DNA from: Caulobacter sp.
GTDB taxonomy: Bacteria > Pseudomonadota > Alphaproteobacteria > Caulobacterales > Caulobacteraceae
Reading direction: 5' to 3'
Assembly (NCBI RefSeq): GCF_017744445.1
Contig: NZ_JAGIBH010000008.1
Coordinates: 151,881 to 215,880, forward strand
DNA length: 64,000 nt
The first letter of the stretch is position 1, and every line of letters begins with the position of its first letter. Positions 7,268 through 16,014 of the stretch are shown piece by piece. Under the pieces are notes generated by a model, which was given only the letters and a program-made list of their open reading frames with translations, did no database searches and was not told the DNA's origin. Both the position numbers and the translations under genes were made by a program.

Positions 7268-10200
7268 CCGCCGAAAATGAAGTCGGCCTTGTAGTAGCCC
7301 TTGGCGGGATCGAGAATGTCGATCGCGAACGGGGCCGAGCCATCGGCCAGGTCCGTCAGCCAGGCGTCGTTGGACCGCACCATGACGCCCAGGTCGGCCT
7401 TTTGCGCCTCGGCCAGCAGCCAGCCGACCATCGCCGCCTTGGTCCCGATACCGTTCACGCCATCGCCGCCATAGGCCGCGAAATAGTCGACGCGCGTGTC
7501 GATCATGGCGTGGATCTTGGCGTCGGTCGGCGCCGCGCCGAAGATCGTCTTGTAGGCCTCGCGCGTGGCCTCGACGAAGCTTAGCGACCCGTACTTGGCC
7601 AGGAACGCGTCCTTGCCCTCGCCGACCTTGCCCAGATTGACCGCGAAGTTGATGTAGCGGTTCTCCAGATTGAAGCTCTGGTAGTAGGCGCTGTTGAGGT
7701 TGTTGGCGTTGGGGCCCGTCGGCGAGACCAGATAGTCGACGCCCGGTTGCCCGGGGATCTTTCCGGTGAAAAACTCGTAGGCCAAGGTCGCCACCGAGGT
7801 CGTGGACCCGGCCGCCTTGATGATCTGCGTGACCGCTCCGTCCAGCGTCAGGGCGCCCGTCGCGATGCTGGCTTCCAAGTCCGCCGTCTTCGCGCCCGTT
7901 CCGCCGCGCAGCAACGCATCGACGGCGATCTGGGTGAGCGAAATCGTCTTGTCCGAGAACTTGAGGATTTCCAGGCTCTTCAGCGTATCGCGACCGTCGT
8001 TCGCACCGGTGCGGAGATCCGTGACCGTCCAGGAGCCGTCGGCTGACCGCGTCCAGCTGTAGTCGGCGGCCGCGCCGGTGAAGACCGCCGTATCCAGCCC
8101 CTCGCCGCCGTCCAGTAGGTCATCGCCGCCACGACCCGACAGGGTGTCGCCGCCCTTGCCCCCGCTCAGGGTGTCGACCGCGGCGCCGCCGCTCAGGACG
8201 TTGGCGTCGTTGTTGCCCGACAGGATCGCGCCATGGTCGCCCCCGACGACGTTTTCGACGGATTGCAGAGTCAGGCGTCCCCAGCCGGTGTCCTGCGCGT
8301 CGGCGGCGAGATCCACCTTTACGCTGCCCGAAGCCAGACGCAGATCCAACGTATCGGCGCCGTCGCCGCCCTCCAGGGTGAGCGCGGCGCTGAGCAGGGA
8401 CTGAACAACGAAGGTGTCGGCGTCGGCGCCCCCTTGAACACTCGTGAGGGCCACGGTCTCGCCCGCCCGCACATCGGACAGGTTCAGGATATCGTCGCCG
8501 GCGCCGCCGACCGCGGTCTCATCCCCTAGCTCGACGTAGAGCGTGTCGGCGCCCGCGCCGCCGTAGAGCTTGTCCTTCCCGGCATCGCCGTACAGCACGC
8601 CTACGCCGACGATGTTGTAGAAGTCGTTCCGGACGATCAGCACATCGTTGCCGTCGCCGCCATGAAGCGTCGCGGACTCGACCGCCAGGACCGTGTCGGC
8701 TCCGGCGTCGCCATACAGCTGGCCATTGCCCTGCACATAGTCGTCGCCGGCGTCGCCGTGCAGCACGCCATTGCCGAAGATGGTATCGTTGCCGTCCCCG
8801 CCGTTCAGCTGGTCGTGCAGGGAGGCGCCGCTTCCGGCGTAGCCGATCTGCGCGCCGGAGATCGAGTCGTTGCCCGCCCCGCCATAAACGATGTTGACGG
8901 TGTCGGCGGTGTCGCCCGGCCCCTGGTCGCCCCGGATATAACCCTGGGTGAAGATCGTGTCGTCGCCAGCGCCGCCGTAGATGGTGTCTCCGCCAGCATT
9001 GCCCTGGATATAGTCGTCGCCGTCACCGCCATCGAGGACGTCGTCGCCCGGGCCGCCGTAGAGCTTGTCCTGGCCGTTGTCGCCCCACACTTGGTCGGCG
9101 CCGTTGTTGCCGTAGATCTCGTCATTGCCATCGCCACCGTGCAGGAAATCGGCGCCGCCGAGGCCATAGATGTAGTCGAGGCCGGTCGTGCCGGTGATCA
9201 CGTCAGCGCCGTTGGTGGCGCCGCCGAGCTTGGCGATGGACCCTTCAACGAACGCTTCGGCGCTCAGCGTCACGGCGCCCTCGAACTTCAGGACGGTATC
9301 GTTGGCGTCCAGCGCGCCGTCGGCGTTGTCGTCGATGATCAGGTAGGTGAAGCCGCCGTTCTGCCAGGTCCAGGCCTGCTTCAGGCCTGGACCATATTCG
9401 GCGCCGGTGAGCGAGAACTTGCTGCCCACCGTCAGGCTGAAGGCGCTGTTGTCCAGCGCGCCATAGAAGGCCAGCGCCCAGAAGCCGCCGGAGGTGGACT
9501 GCAGGCTGATCTTGTCGCCCTGGGCGATGCTAAAGTCCCGGATCAGGTTCGGGTTCTGGTAGGACGGGACCTGCGCGTGCGGCGGCGACAGCGAGTCGAA
9601 GCTGAAAAGGTCCGCGCCCTCCCCGCCGGTCAAGATGCTGCCGTTGCCTCCGATGACGATCGTGTCCTTGCCCGCGCCGCCATAGACGACCGAGTTCGAG
9701 GCTTGGATGCGGTCGTCGCCGGCGCCGCCGGAGATGACGTCACCGGTCTTCCCGGACAGCCAATTGGCGTCGATGACATCGTCGCCGTCCCCGCCGTCCA
9801 GCACGTCCGCGCCGTCGCTGCCGTACAGCGTGTCGTTGCCGGCGCCGCCATAGAGCTTGTCCGCGGCGCCGTCGACGAAGCCGTTATAGATCGGGCTGGC
9901 CCACAGGATGTCGTTGCCGGCGTCACCGTACAGGGTGTCGCCGCCCCGCTCGCCATGCAAGACATCGTCGCCATCGCCGCCGTGCAGGATGTCCGCGCCG
10001 CCGGCGCCGTGCAGCTCGTCCTTGCCGCCCTGGCCCCACGCTTCGTCGGGACCGTCGCCACCGAAGAACTTCTCGTCGATGTCGGCACCGGTCCAGCTGC
10101 CGCCAGCCTTCGGCGTCGTCCCGACGATGTAGTCGCCCACGAAGGCGTAGCGATCCAGCTGCGGCGCGCCCTCCAGCGCCATGACGAAGTCGGTGCGATC

Positions 10201-10710
10201 CAGCAGCCCGTCGCCATTGGTGTCGACGATCACGTACTTCACGGTACCGCTGGTCCAGGTGAAGATCCCGGAATAGCCGGCCTGATAGACGTCGCCGAAC
10301 GCCTTGCCGGCGGTCAGGCTGAAGTCGCTGTTCGTCACCGCCCCGCGAAACGTGGTGTAGCGGCCCTGCAGAAAGTAGATGTTGTTGTCCAGTTCGAGCG
10401 CGATGCGATCGCCCTCGGCGGCCGAGAAATCGGTAATCCGGTCGATGATGTTCAGGCCGTCGATCTTGGGGTTCTTCAGATCGGCGACGTAGTGATCGGC
10501 GTGGAAGATATCGGCGCCGGCGCCGCCGGTCAGGATGTCGATCGCGTCGTCGGGATCATCCGCCCCGCGCGGCCCGTTTCCCGATCCGCCGATCTGATCG
10601 TTGCCCGCGCCTCCGATCAGGGTGTCGGCGCCGAGGCCGCCGACGATCACATCATCACCCGCCGTACCGACAAGCGTATCGGCGCCCGACGTTCCCTGAA
10701 TATACGCCAC
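7264..10710 (-). CDS. RTX repeat calcium-binding protein with RsaA-like C-terminal domain
   Basis: A 1148-residue protein starting with GTG behind a good Shine-Dalgarno (GGTGGAGAG). It has no N-terminal signal peptide and starts directly with RTX nonapeptides (GGxGxDxU). Two modules of about 130 residues with ITDFSAAEGDRI / IRDFSIAQGDKI and an acidic loop (DTNGDGLLD, DDNADGALD) alternate with long RTX blocks up to about residue 850. The last 220 residues are repeat-free: TTSVATLAYEFFTGKIPG, NNLNSAYYQSFNLENRYINF. From memory this matches the N-terminal lipopolysaccharide-anchoring region of the Caulobacter S-layer protein RsaA. A secreted, Ca2+-folded surface protein is inferred. No type I secretion genes are in the window. 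Confidence 0.88.
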   Translation of the reverse strand: MAYIQGTSGADTLVGTAGDDVIVGGLGADTLIGGAGNDQIGGSGNGPRGADDPDDAIDILTGGAGADIFHADHYVADLKNPKIDGLNIIDRITDFSAAEGDRIALELDNNIYFLQGRYTTFRGAVTNSDFSLTAGKAFGDVYQAGYSGIFTWTSGTVKYVIVDTNGDGLLDRTDFVMALEGAPQLDRYAFVGDYIVGTTPKAGGSWTGADIDEKFFGGDGPDEAWGQGGKDELHGAGGADILHGGDGDDVLHGERGGDTLYGDAGNDILWASPIYNGFVDGAADKLYGGAGNDTLYGSDGADVLDGGDGDDVIDANWLSGKTGDVISGGAGDDRIQASNSVVYGGAGKDTIVIGGNGSILTGGEGADLFSFDSLSPPHAQVPSYQNPNLIRDFSIAQGDKISLQSTSGGFWALAFYGALDNSAFSLTVGSKFSLTGAEYGPGLKQAWTWQNGGFTYLIIDDNADGALDANDTVLKFEGAVTLSAEAFVEGSIAKLGGATNGADVITGTTGLDYIYGLGGADFLHGGDGNDEIYGNNGADQVWGDNGQDKLYGGPGDDVLDGGDGDDYIQGNAGGDTIYGGAGDDTIFTQGYIRGDQGPGDTADTVNIVYGGAGNDSISGAQIGYAGSGASLHDQLNGGDGNDTIFGNGVLHGDAGDDYVQGNGQLYGDAGADTVLAVESATLHGGDGNDVLIVRNDFYNIVGVGVLYGDAGKDKLYGGAGADTLYVELGDETAVGGAGDDILNLSDVRAGETVALTSVQGGADADTFVVQSLLSAALTLEGGDGADTLDLRLASGSVKVDLAADAQDTGWGRLTLQSVENVVGGDHGAILSGNNDANVLSGGAAVDTLSGGKGGDTLSGRGGDDLLDGGEGLDTAVFTGAAADYSWTRSADGSWTVTDLRTGANDGRDTLKSLEILKFSDKTISLTQIAVDALLRGGTGAKTADLEASIATGALTLDGAVTQIIKAAGSTTSVATLAYEFFTGKIPGQPGVDYLVSPTGPNANNLNSAYYQSFNLENRYINFAVNLGKVGEGKDAFLAKYGSLSFVEATREAYKTIFGAAPTDAKIHAMIDTRVDYFAAYGGDGVNGIGTKAAMVGWLLAEAQKADLGVMVRSNDAWLTDLADGSAPFAIDILDPAKGYYKADFIFGG

Positions 10711-10763
10711 TCGGACTCTCCACCTCTGGTGGAGGCAGCCTGATGCCGCGTGCGTGGGAATTC

Positions 10764-10791
10764 AAGAAAAAAGGCCCGCCGAAGCGGGCCT
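10764..10791 (-). terminator. Intrinsic terminator of the antiporter gene
   Basis: AGGCCCGC (10772-10779) pairs with GCGGGCCT (10784-10791) around the tetraloop CGAA. On the minus strand the stem is followed by a T-rich tract (complement of AAGAAAAAA). It lies 25 bp after the stop of the cation/proton antiporter gene and before the RTX gene's start. Confidence 0.85.
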
Positions 10792-10816
10792 AGGGGAAGC
10801 GTTCTTTGAAATGCCT

Positions 10817-12181
10817 TCAGGCTCGCGCCGGATCCGGCACCGCACCCAGTTCGCCGCTCTCCCGGGCCTTCTTGCCGTAGACGACCTCGAACAGCGGGCT
10901 GGCCATCACCGTGGTGACGATCGCCATCAGCACCAGCATCGAGAACAGGGTCGGGCCGATGATGCCCTTCTGCAGGCCGATATTGATGATGATCAGCTCC
11001 ATCAGGCCGCGCGAGTTCATCAGGGCGCCGATGCCCATGGCGGTCGAGTGGTTCTCGCCGGTCAGGCGGGCGGCGACGTAGCAGGCGCCCCACTTGGCCA
11101 GGATCGAGCAGGCCAGGACGCCCAGGGCGATCAGCAGCAGGGTCGGCGAGTTGACCATGTCCATCCGGGTGTTGAGGCCCGAATAGGTGAAGAACATCGG
11201 CAGCAGCAGCACGACGGCGATCGGCTCGACCTTCTTCTTCAGCTCCTCGACCAGCAGGCCGCGCGGCATGACCACGCCCAGGATGAAGCCGCCGAAGATG
11301 GCGTGGATGCCCACGGCGTCCATCAGGAAGGCCGAGGTGCAGAAGGCCAGGATGACCAGGGCCAGCACCTGAGTGCTCATCTCCCCCTCCCGCTCGACGA
11401 TGCGACCCAGCGGGGCCAGGATCTTCGGGCCCAGGGTGGTGACGAACAGCACCCACAGCAGACCGCCGCCGATGGCCAGGCCGGCCACGCCGGGACCGCC
11501 GCCGAAGGTCGCCAGCACCAGGGCCAGCACGCACCACGACACCGCGTCATCGAAGGCGCCGGCTGTCAGGGACAGCGTGCCCAGCGAGGTCTTGGCCAGG
11601 CCGCGCTCATTGATGATGCGGGCCAGCATCGGAAAGGCCGTCAGGGCGATGCAGGCGCCCATGAACAGGGTGGCGTTGCCCTGGCTGATGGTCGGCGCGA
11701 ACAGGCCGGGGACCTTCAGCAGGAAGGGCGTGATGATCGCCGCGATCGCGAACGGCGCGGCGATGCCGGCGAACGAGACGCTCATGGCGCTCTTGGCCTT
11801 GGCTTTGAAGTGGCCGGCCTCGAACGTCGTGCCGACCATGAACATGTAGAGGCCCACGCCCAGCTGGGCGCCGACATAGAGGACGTTCTTGGTTTCCTTG
11901 GGGAACAGCGTCGCCTGGAAGTCGGGGAACAGCAGGCCCAGCAGCGACGGGCCCAGGATCACGCCGGCGATCATCTCGCCCACCACCTGCGGCTGGGCCA
12001 GCAGCTTCTTGCCCAGCCAGCCGACCACGCGGCACGCCAGCACGATCACGGCCAGCTGCAGGAAGAAGTGCACGGAAAAATCGGTTGGAGAGAACGTCTT
12101 GGCCCCGGCTTTCGTCACCGGTCCGTGCGCGTTGAACACGTCGACCGCCGTGGCGATCGTCTGCGCGAGTAGGTCTGACAC
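10817..12181 (-). CDS. Cation/proton antiporter, CPA2 (KefB-like) family
   Basis: A 454-residue inner membrane protein with about 12 hydrophobic segments and the Na+/H+ exchanger fold. Recognisable pieces are VVGEMIAGVILGPSLLG (about 85-101), the core segment LTAGAFDDAVSW with paired acidic residues, and NSRGLMELIIINIG near the end. There is no C-terminal TrkA-N domain, so it is the short form. The start is GTG with AGGGGGC about 8 bp upstream. It is monocistronic, ending in a clear terminator. It probably exports Na+ or K+ in exchange for protons; the ion cannot be read from sequence. Confidence 0.9.
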   Translation of the reverse strand: MSDLLAQTIATAVDVFNAHGPVTKAGAKTFSPTDFSVHFFLQLAVIVLACRVVGWLGKKLLAQPQVVGEMIAGVILGPSLLGLLFPDFQATLFPKETKNVLYVGAQLGVGLYMFMVGTTFEAGHFKAKAKSAMSVSFAGIAAPFAIAAIITPFLLKVPGLFAPTISQGNATLFMGACIALTAFPMLARIINERGLAKTSLGTLSLTAGAFDDAVSWCVLALVLATFGGGPGVAGLAIGGGLLWVLFVTTLGPKILAPLGRIVEREGEMSTQVLALVILAFCTSAFLMDAVGIHAIFGGFILGVVMPRGLLVEELKKKVEPIAVVLLLPMFFTYSGLNTRMDMVNSPTLLLIALGVLACSILAKWGACYVAARLTGENHSTAMGIGALMNSRGLMELIIINIGLQKGIIGPTLFSMLVLMAIVTTVMASPLFEVVYGKKARESGELGAVPDPARA

Positions 12182-12277
12182 TGTCTTAGCCCCCTAATAG
12201 ATGTCTGCTGGCTTTTCGCCTTGAGCCCATGCCGCGCAGGAATCCGCTTCGGACGCAATGCGGCGCGGCCATTTTTG

Positions 12278-12378
12278 ACAGCCTTGTCAGTCGATTGTTT
12301 TTGCTGGCCAAATTTCTGTTGCGAGAACGACACAAGGTAGTAACGTACCTACAAAACAGCCTTGTCATTGTGGGTACG
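12278..12378. promoter_or_regulatory. Candidate operator region of the toxin-antitoxin pair
   Basis: The 12-mer ACAGCCTTGTCA occurs twice in direct orientation (12278-12289 and 12356-12367), 78 bp apart, and the first copy contains the inverted repeat TGACA-gcct-TGTCA. Between and after them an imperfect inverted repeat is seen: CGTACCTAC (12344-12352) and GTGGGTACG (12370-12378). Phd-type antitoxins usually bind palindromes just upstream of their own gene, so this is a plausible autoregulatory site. The 12-mer copies could also serve the divergent antiporter promoter. Confidence 0.45.
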
Positions 12379-12389
12379 TAGGCACGCCT

Positions 12390-12632
12390 GTGAAGATCAT
12401 CACCAGCCGCGAATTCAACCAGGATGTCAGCCAGGCCAAGCGCGCGGCCAGAATCGAGCCGGTGTTCATCACCGATCGCGGCCGCCCGACCCACGTGCTG
12501 ATGAGCGTCGAGAACTACCGCCGTCTGACCGGCCAGACCGAGACCATCGTCGACCTGCTGGCCATGCCCGGCCTGCCCGCCGTGGAGCTGCCGCGCTCGA
12601 CCGAGGCCTGGGACAGCCGGAGAGACGACTGA
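12390..12632 (+). CDS. Type II antitoxin, Phd/YefM family
   Basis: An 80-residue antitoxin starting with GTG. The Phd/YefM N-terminal DNA-binding motif is clear: KIITSREFNQDVSQAKRAA followed by PVFITDRGRPTHVLMSVENY (residues 2-43). The rest is a short C-terminal tail that would thread into the toxin. The stop overlaps the toxin ATG (TGATG), typical of translational coupling. It is expected to neutralise the downstream PIN toxin and repress the operon. Confidence 0.9.
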   Translation: MKIITSREFNQDVSQAKRAARIEPVFITDRGRPTHVLMSVENYRRLTGQTETIVDLLAMPGLPAVELPRSTEAWDSRRDD

Positions 12633-13132
12633 TGCATCTGCTCGACACCGACGTCGTCTTCGAGCTGCGCAACGCCAAGGCCGGCGCGACCGATCAGGGC
12701 CTGGCCGTCTGGGCCGCGCGCGCCGCGCGCTCCAGCCTGTTCGTCTCGGCCCTCACCTTGCTCGAACTGGAAACCGCCACGACCCGCGCCGAGCGCAAGG
12801 ACAAGGCCAAGGGCGCGGTGCTCCGGGATTGGCTGGACAACCGCGTCGCGCCGGCCTTCGAGGGGCGCATCCTGTCGATCGACGCCGCCGTGGTCCGCCG
12901 CCGGGCTCATGTGCCGCTCACGGATAGCCGCGACGCCCTGCTGGCCGCCACCGCACTCGAACACGGCCTGACCCTGACGACGCGCGACCTCTCCGCCTTC
13001 GCCAAGGTCCCAAGGCTAAAGGTGTTCAATCCCTGGGGCTACAAGCCCGAGGCGCTGGACGATGAGGAAGACTGGGGCCAGGCCGCCAAGGCCGGGACCC
13101 AGTGGCTGCGGAACATCTTCGTCCGGGGCTAA
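12632..13132 (+). CDS. Type II toxin, PIN domain ribonuclease (VapC/FitB-like)
   Basis: A 166-residue PIN-domain protein. The acidic Mg2+-binding residues are visible: Asp5 in LLDTDVVFELR, Glu45/Glu47 in LTLLELETA, Asp101 in TDSRDALLAATALEHG and Asp119 in LTTRDLSAF. FitB-like toxins normally stop near the motif Asn-Pro-Trp (here 133-135). This one continues for about 30 residues with an acidic then amphipathic tail (ALDDEEDWGQ, then TQWLRNIFVRG). The family cleaves RNA, often tRNA. The true start is the ATG that overlaps the antitoxin stop, not an earlier in-frame codon. Confidence 0.9.
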   Translation: MHLLDTDVVFELRNAKAGATDQGLAVWAARAARSSLFVSALTLLELETATTRAERKDKAKGAVLRDWLDNRVAPAFEGRILSIDAAVVRRRAHVPLTDSRDALLAATALEHGLTLTTRDLSAFAKVPRLKVFNPWGYKPEALDDEEDWGQAAKAGTQWLRNIFVRG

Positions 13133-13135
13133 GGC

Positions 13136-13903
13136 CTACTGGATTCCGCTGACGGCGGCCGAGGCCACGGCCAGCGGCGGCGCGGCGGGACCGAACGGAA
13201 CGCTGGCGCCCGGCGGCGGCAGGCCCGGGTCGCGCGGCGGGGCCGGAGGCGGCGCGGGATTGGCCGCGACTTGGACGGGCGCCGGCGGCGGAACCGCCGA
13301 GGCCGCCACGAACACCGGCTTGGGCGCGGCCTTGGCCGAGACGAAGACGATGCGGTTACTCTTGCAGGTGCCGGCGTTGTAGAGGCCCTTCAGGTAGCCG
13401 CGCCGCACGAAGCCGGCCTTGATCGCCTCGCGCACCTGCTGGTCGTGGCGCTCGGCCCCGGTCAGGCGGCGCACCCAGCCGCGCATCGGGATGACGTCGG
13501 TGATGGTGCTGGCCACCACGCCCAGGACCGGCTTGGACATGCCCGGCGCCTTGTTGTCGTCCTTGGGGTCGTCGTAGTCGTCGCCCAGGACGGCATCCAG
13601 GCTGTCGATCTCGGCCTTCAGCGGCTCGCAGCCCGTCTTGGGCGGGGCATAGGGATCGGCGACGGCCTTGGTCAGCAAATCCGGGATCTGCGAGCGCACC
13701 ACATTGATGTCGCGCAGCGGCGACACGACGGCCGAGCCCAGGCTGTCGGTATTGGCCTCGGCCGAGGTCTTGGGAACCTTGGCCTCCTGCTTGCCCGCCA
13801 GCGCCGCGTCGGCCGCCCCCATCCCCACGCACAGCGCCAGCATGGCCACGCCGCAGCGGCGCAGCGCGCCGACGGGGTTAGGCTGTTGAACTGGCGAAGA
13901 CAT
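13136..13903 (-). CDS. Hypothetical secreted protein, Pro/Ala-rich C-terminus
   Basis: I do not recognise a family. The ATG at 13903 (MSSPVQQPNP) gives 255 residues, with a signal-peptide-like hydrophobic stretch (CGVAMLALCVGMGAADAALA, about 18-37). A middle region of about 120 residues has two Cys and a basic patch (RGWVRRLTGAERHDQQVREA). The last 60 residues are rich in Pro and Ala (PPPAPVQVAANPAPPPAPP). A longer form with nine extra N-terminal residues is possible. The product is probably periplasmic or exported. Confidence 0.65.
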   Translation of the reverse strand: MSSPVQQPNPVGALRRCGVAMLALCVGMGAADAALAGKQEAKVPKTSAEANTDSLGSAVVSPLRDINVVRSQIPDLLTKAVADPYAPPKTGCEPLKAEIDSLDAVLGDDYDDPKDDNKAPGMSKPVLGVVASTITDVIPMRGWVRRLTGAERHDQQVREAIKAGFVRRGYLKGLYNAGTCKSNRIVFVSAKAAPKPVFVAASAVPPPAPVQVAANPAPPPAPPRDPGLPPPGASVPFGPAAPPLAVASAAVSGIQ

Positions 13904-13991
13904 CTTCGTGAACTCGCACGGTTGTTCCATGCCGGTTCAACCCGGGAATCGCCCCAGCCGTTCCGTCAGGCGCGCTTTCGTGATGAGCGGC

Positions 13992-15077
13992 CTAGATCCG
14001 GTCCAGCCCGTCCATGATCGCCGTCAGCGCCAGGACGGTCTGGGCCTCCATGGCGCTGTGGCCCGCATCGGTGCGCACATAGGTCGCCGGCGGCATGCCC
14101 GCATCCTCCAGCGCCTCGACCAGCCGCGAGGCTTGAGTCAGCGGGCAGACCTGGTCGAACCGGCCGTGGACGATGTGCACCGGCACGCCCTTCAGCGCCC
14201 CGACCCCCTCCGTGATCTCGTCGGGCTTCAGGAACAGGTGATTGGCGAAGAAGTGGGCCTCGATCTGGGCGAAGCACAGGGCGAACTCCGCCTCGCCGAA
14301 CTTGCCCGCGTCCTCGTCGGCCGGGATCATGTTCGAGATCGTGCCTTCCCACACCGACCAGGCCAGGGCCGCCTTCAGCTGCAACTCACGTTCAGCATCG
14401 GTGGCCGGGACCATGTCAAAGATGGCCTTGTAGGCCCCCATCATGTCGCCGCGCTGCTCGGCTGGGATCACCTCGACAAAGGCCTTCCACTCGTCGGGAT
14501 AGGCGATATAGGCGCCCGGCTCGGTCAGGGCGTAGGGCTGCGTCGCGAACGTCGCCGCATTGCCCTGGTACATGTAGAGCAGGTCTTCCTTCCGCCCCAG
14601 GAAGATGCCGCGCAGGATCAGCGAGGCGACCTTTTCCGGATTGCGGATCGCATAGACCAGGGCCAGCGTGCTGCCCCAGCTGCCGCCGAACACGTGCATC
14701 CTGCCGGTGATGTTCAAAGCGTCGCGCAGGGCGTTGATGTCGGCCACCAGGTGGTCGGTGGTGTTGTTGGCCAGGGCCACGGCGGGGCCATCGGCCGCCA
14801 CGGTCGGACGGCTTTTGCCGCAGCCGCGCTGGTCGAACAGGATCACGCGATAGCGCTTGGGATCGAAGAACCGCGACATCACCGGCGCGCAGGCCCCGCC
14901 CGGACCGCCATGCAGGAACATCACCGGCTCGCCATGAGCGTTGCCGTATTCCTCCCAGTAGAGCTCGTGGTCGGGCGCGCTGTCGACCTTGAGCCAGCCG
15001 CTGCTCAGGGCCGCGCCCTGCTCGTAGGTCCACTCGGTGGTGACCTTGCTGGTCGTGCGCAGCCGCGAGAAATCCAT
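13992..15077 (-). CDS. pip: Proline iminopeptidase (prolyl aminopeptidase)
   Basis: A 361-residue S33-family peptidase that releases N-terminal proline from peptides. The oxyanion motif FLHGGPGGACAP, the motif FDQRGCGKSRP and the nucleophile elbow FGGSWGSTLALVYA are all present, with the charge-relay Asp in HGRFDQVCP and His in DAGHSAMEA. ATG 15077 is preferred over a TTG three codons upstream. It is about 40 residues longer at the N-terminus than the minimal family core. The gene is monocistronic. Confidence 0.93.
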   Translation of the reverse strand: MDFSRLRTTSKVTTEWTYEQGAALSSGWLKVDSAPDHELYWEEYGNAHGEPVMFLHGGPGGACAPVMSRFFDPKRYRVILFDQRGCGKSRPTVAADGPAVALANNTTDHLVADINALRDALNITGRMHVFGGSWGSTLALVYAIRNPEKVASLILRGIFLGRKEDLLYMYQGNAATFATQPYALTEPGAYIAYPDEWKAFVEVIPAEQRGDMMGAYKAIFDMVPATDAERELQLKAALAWSVWEGTISNMIPADEDAGKFGEAEFALCFAQIEAHFFANHLFLKPDEITEGVGALKGVPVHIVHGRFDQVCPLTQASRLVEALEDAGMPPATYVRTDAGHSAMEAQTVLALTAIMDGLDRI

Positions 15078-15219
15078 GACGCTCAAGTCCCTGTCGAAAC
15101 ACTCGCCGGCAGTTTCGCGCCCCGCCGCGCCAGACTCCAGAAGAAACAGGGTTCGCCGAGCGTTGCAGCGGTCTTGAAGGCGTGTTGATCTGCCTTCTCG
15201 CCCTCAGGTGGAACCCGCC

Positions 15220-15582
15220 ATGATCATCCTCGCCGTCGCCGTCATTGCGCTCGCCGGCCCTCCCGCCGGCGCCATCCCGCTGGTGCGAGCGGTCTCCCCC
15301 GCCGTCGGGGCCGAGATCGCGGCGGGCAAGATCCAGATCAAGGTCACCTTCGACCAGCCGATGCGGGCCAGCTGGTCCTTCGTGATGCGCGACCCGGCCA
15401 GCTATCCCGACTGCGCCAAGACCCCGGTGCAGTCGGCGGATGGCCGGACCTTCACCCTGGACTGCACCGTCGAGGCCGGGAAGGACTACTGGATCGGCTT
15501 CAACAGCGAGCGGTTCAAGGGCTTCCAGTCGTTGGACGGAGTGGCGGCCAAGCCGGCGATGGTGCGGTTCTCGGCGCACTAA
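15220..15582 (+). CDS. Small exported protein with Ig-like (Big_5-type) fold
   Basis: A 120-residue protein; the ATG at 15220 has AGGTGG 6-8 bp upstream. A short signal peptide (MIILAVAVIALAGPPAGA) precedes one beta-rich domain beginning VRAVSPAVGAEIAAGKIQI, a pattern common to bacterial Ig-like domains of the Big_5/SbsA type. Two Cys (YPDCAKT, TLDCTV) could form a disulfide across the sandwich. The function is unknown; a periplasmic or surface role is inferred from the signal peptide. Confidence 0.7.
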   Translation: MIILAVAVIALAGPPAGAIPLVRAVSPAVGAEIAAGKIQIKVTFDQPMRASWSFVMRDPASYPDCAKTPVQSADGRTFTLDCTVEAGKDYWIGFNSERFKGFQSLDGVAAKPAMVRFSAH

Positions 15583-15606
15583 GCTCGTCGGGATACGGGG
15601 ATTGAA

Positions 15607-15788
15607 CCCCTCTCTCATAGAGAGAGGGAGGGGCCCGCGCCGTAGGCGTGGGAAGGTGAGAGGTTAGGCGAAGCCGGTGACCGCCTTGATCAAGCAGCTG
15701 AACTTCCTGAGTTTATTCGGCTGAGAGTGTAACCTCTCACCCTCCCATGCTGCGCATGGGCCCCTCCCTCTCTCTATGAGAGAGGGTG
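15607..15788. repeat. Palindromic intergenic repeat, CTCTCTCATAGAGAG family (copy 1)
   Basis: The left arm begins CCCCTCTCTCATAGAGAGAG and reads on into GGGAGGGGCCC and GTGGGAAGGTGAGAGGTTA. The right arm (15731-15788) is its diverged reverse complement, TAACCTCTCACCCTCCCA through GGGCCCCTCCCTCTCTC to TATGAGAGAGGGT. Each arm also contains its own short hairpin. A second copy with the same plan lies at 40038-40207. Such elements behave like non-autonomous REP or MITE-type repeats, but no transposase is present. Confidence 0.8.
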
Positions 15789-16014
15789 ATGTAAGTGACG
15801 AGCGTTCACGCCCCTCCATCCCCCGCCCTAAATCCCGCCCTATCCTGTCTCCACCTCGAAGCACTGGGGAGGGCGCGCGGCCAGCGACCTTCGCGGCTTC
15901 GGGGGGCGGTCGAGCGGGCGTGCTCGTCGGCGCGGGGGAAGCTCCGCAACTGCATCCCTCCTACGGCGGTCGGCCCTGGAACACAGAAACGACGGGGGAT
16001 GCGGGTCGGCGGCG

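Noticed and set aside
4564..7584. A 1006-codon open frame on the plus strand crossing the epoxide hydrolase and halogenase region
   Set aside because: It is antisense to one real gene and out of frame with the other. Its composition (Arg, Gly, Ala, His-rich) is that of GC-rich shadow frames, and it has no recognisable domain.
8062..10710. Regular direct repeats that could suggest a CRISPR array
   Set aside because: The repeats are coding RTX nonapeptides with variable third positions; there are no spacers of uniform length and no cas genes.
8662..10743. A 693-codon frame antisense to the RTX gene
   Set aside because: It is a mirror of the repetitive RTX coding sequence; the periodic Val-Ala pattern is the complement of the glycine-aspartate repeats.
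12362..12631. Upstream extension of the PIN toxin frame
   Set aside because: It would overlap the whole antitoxin gene in another frame; the TGATG junction gives the natural start.
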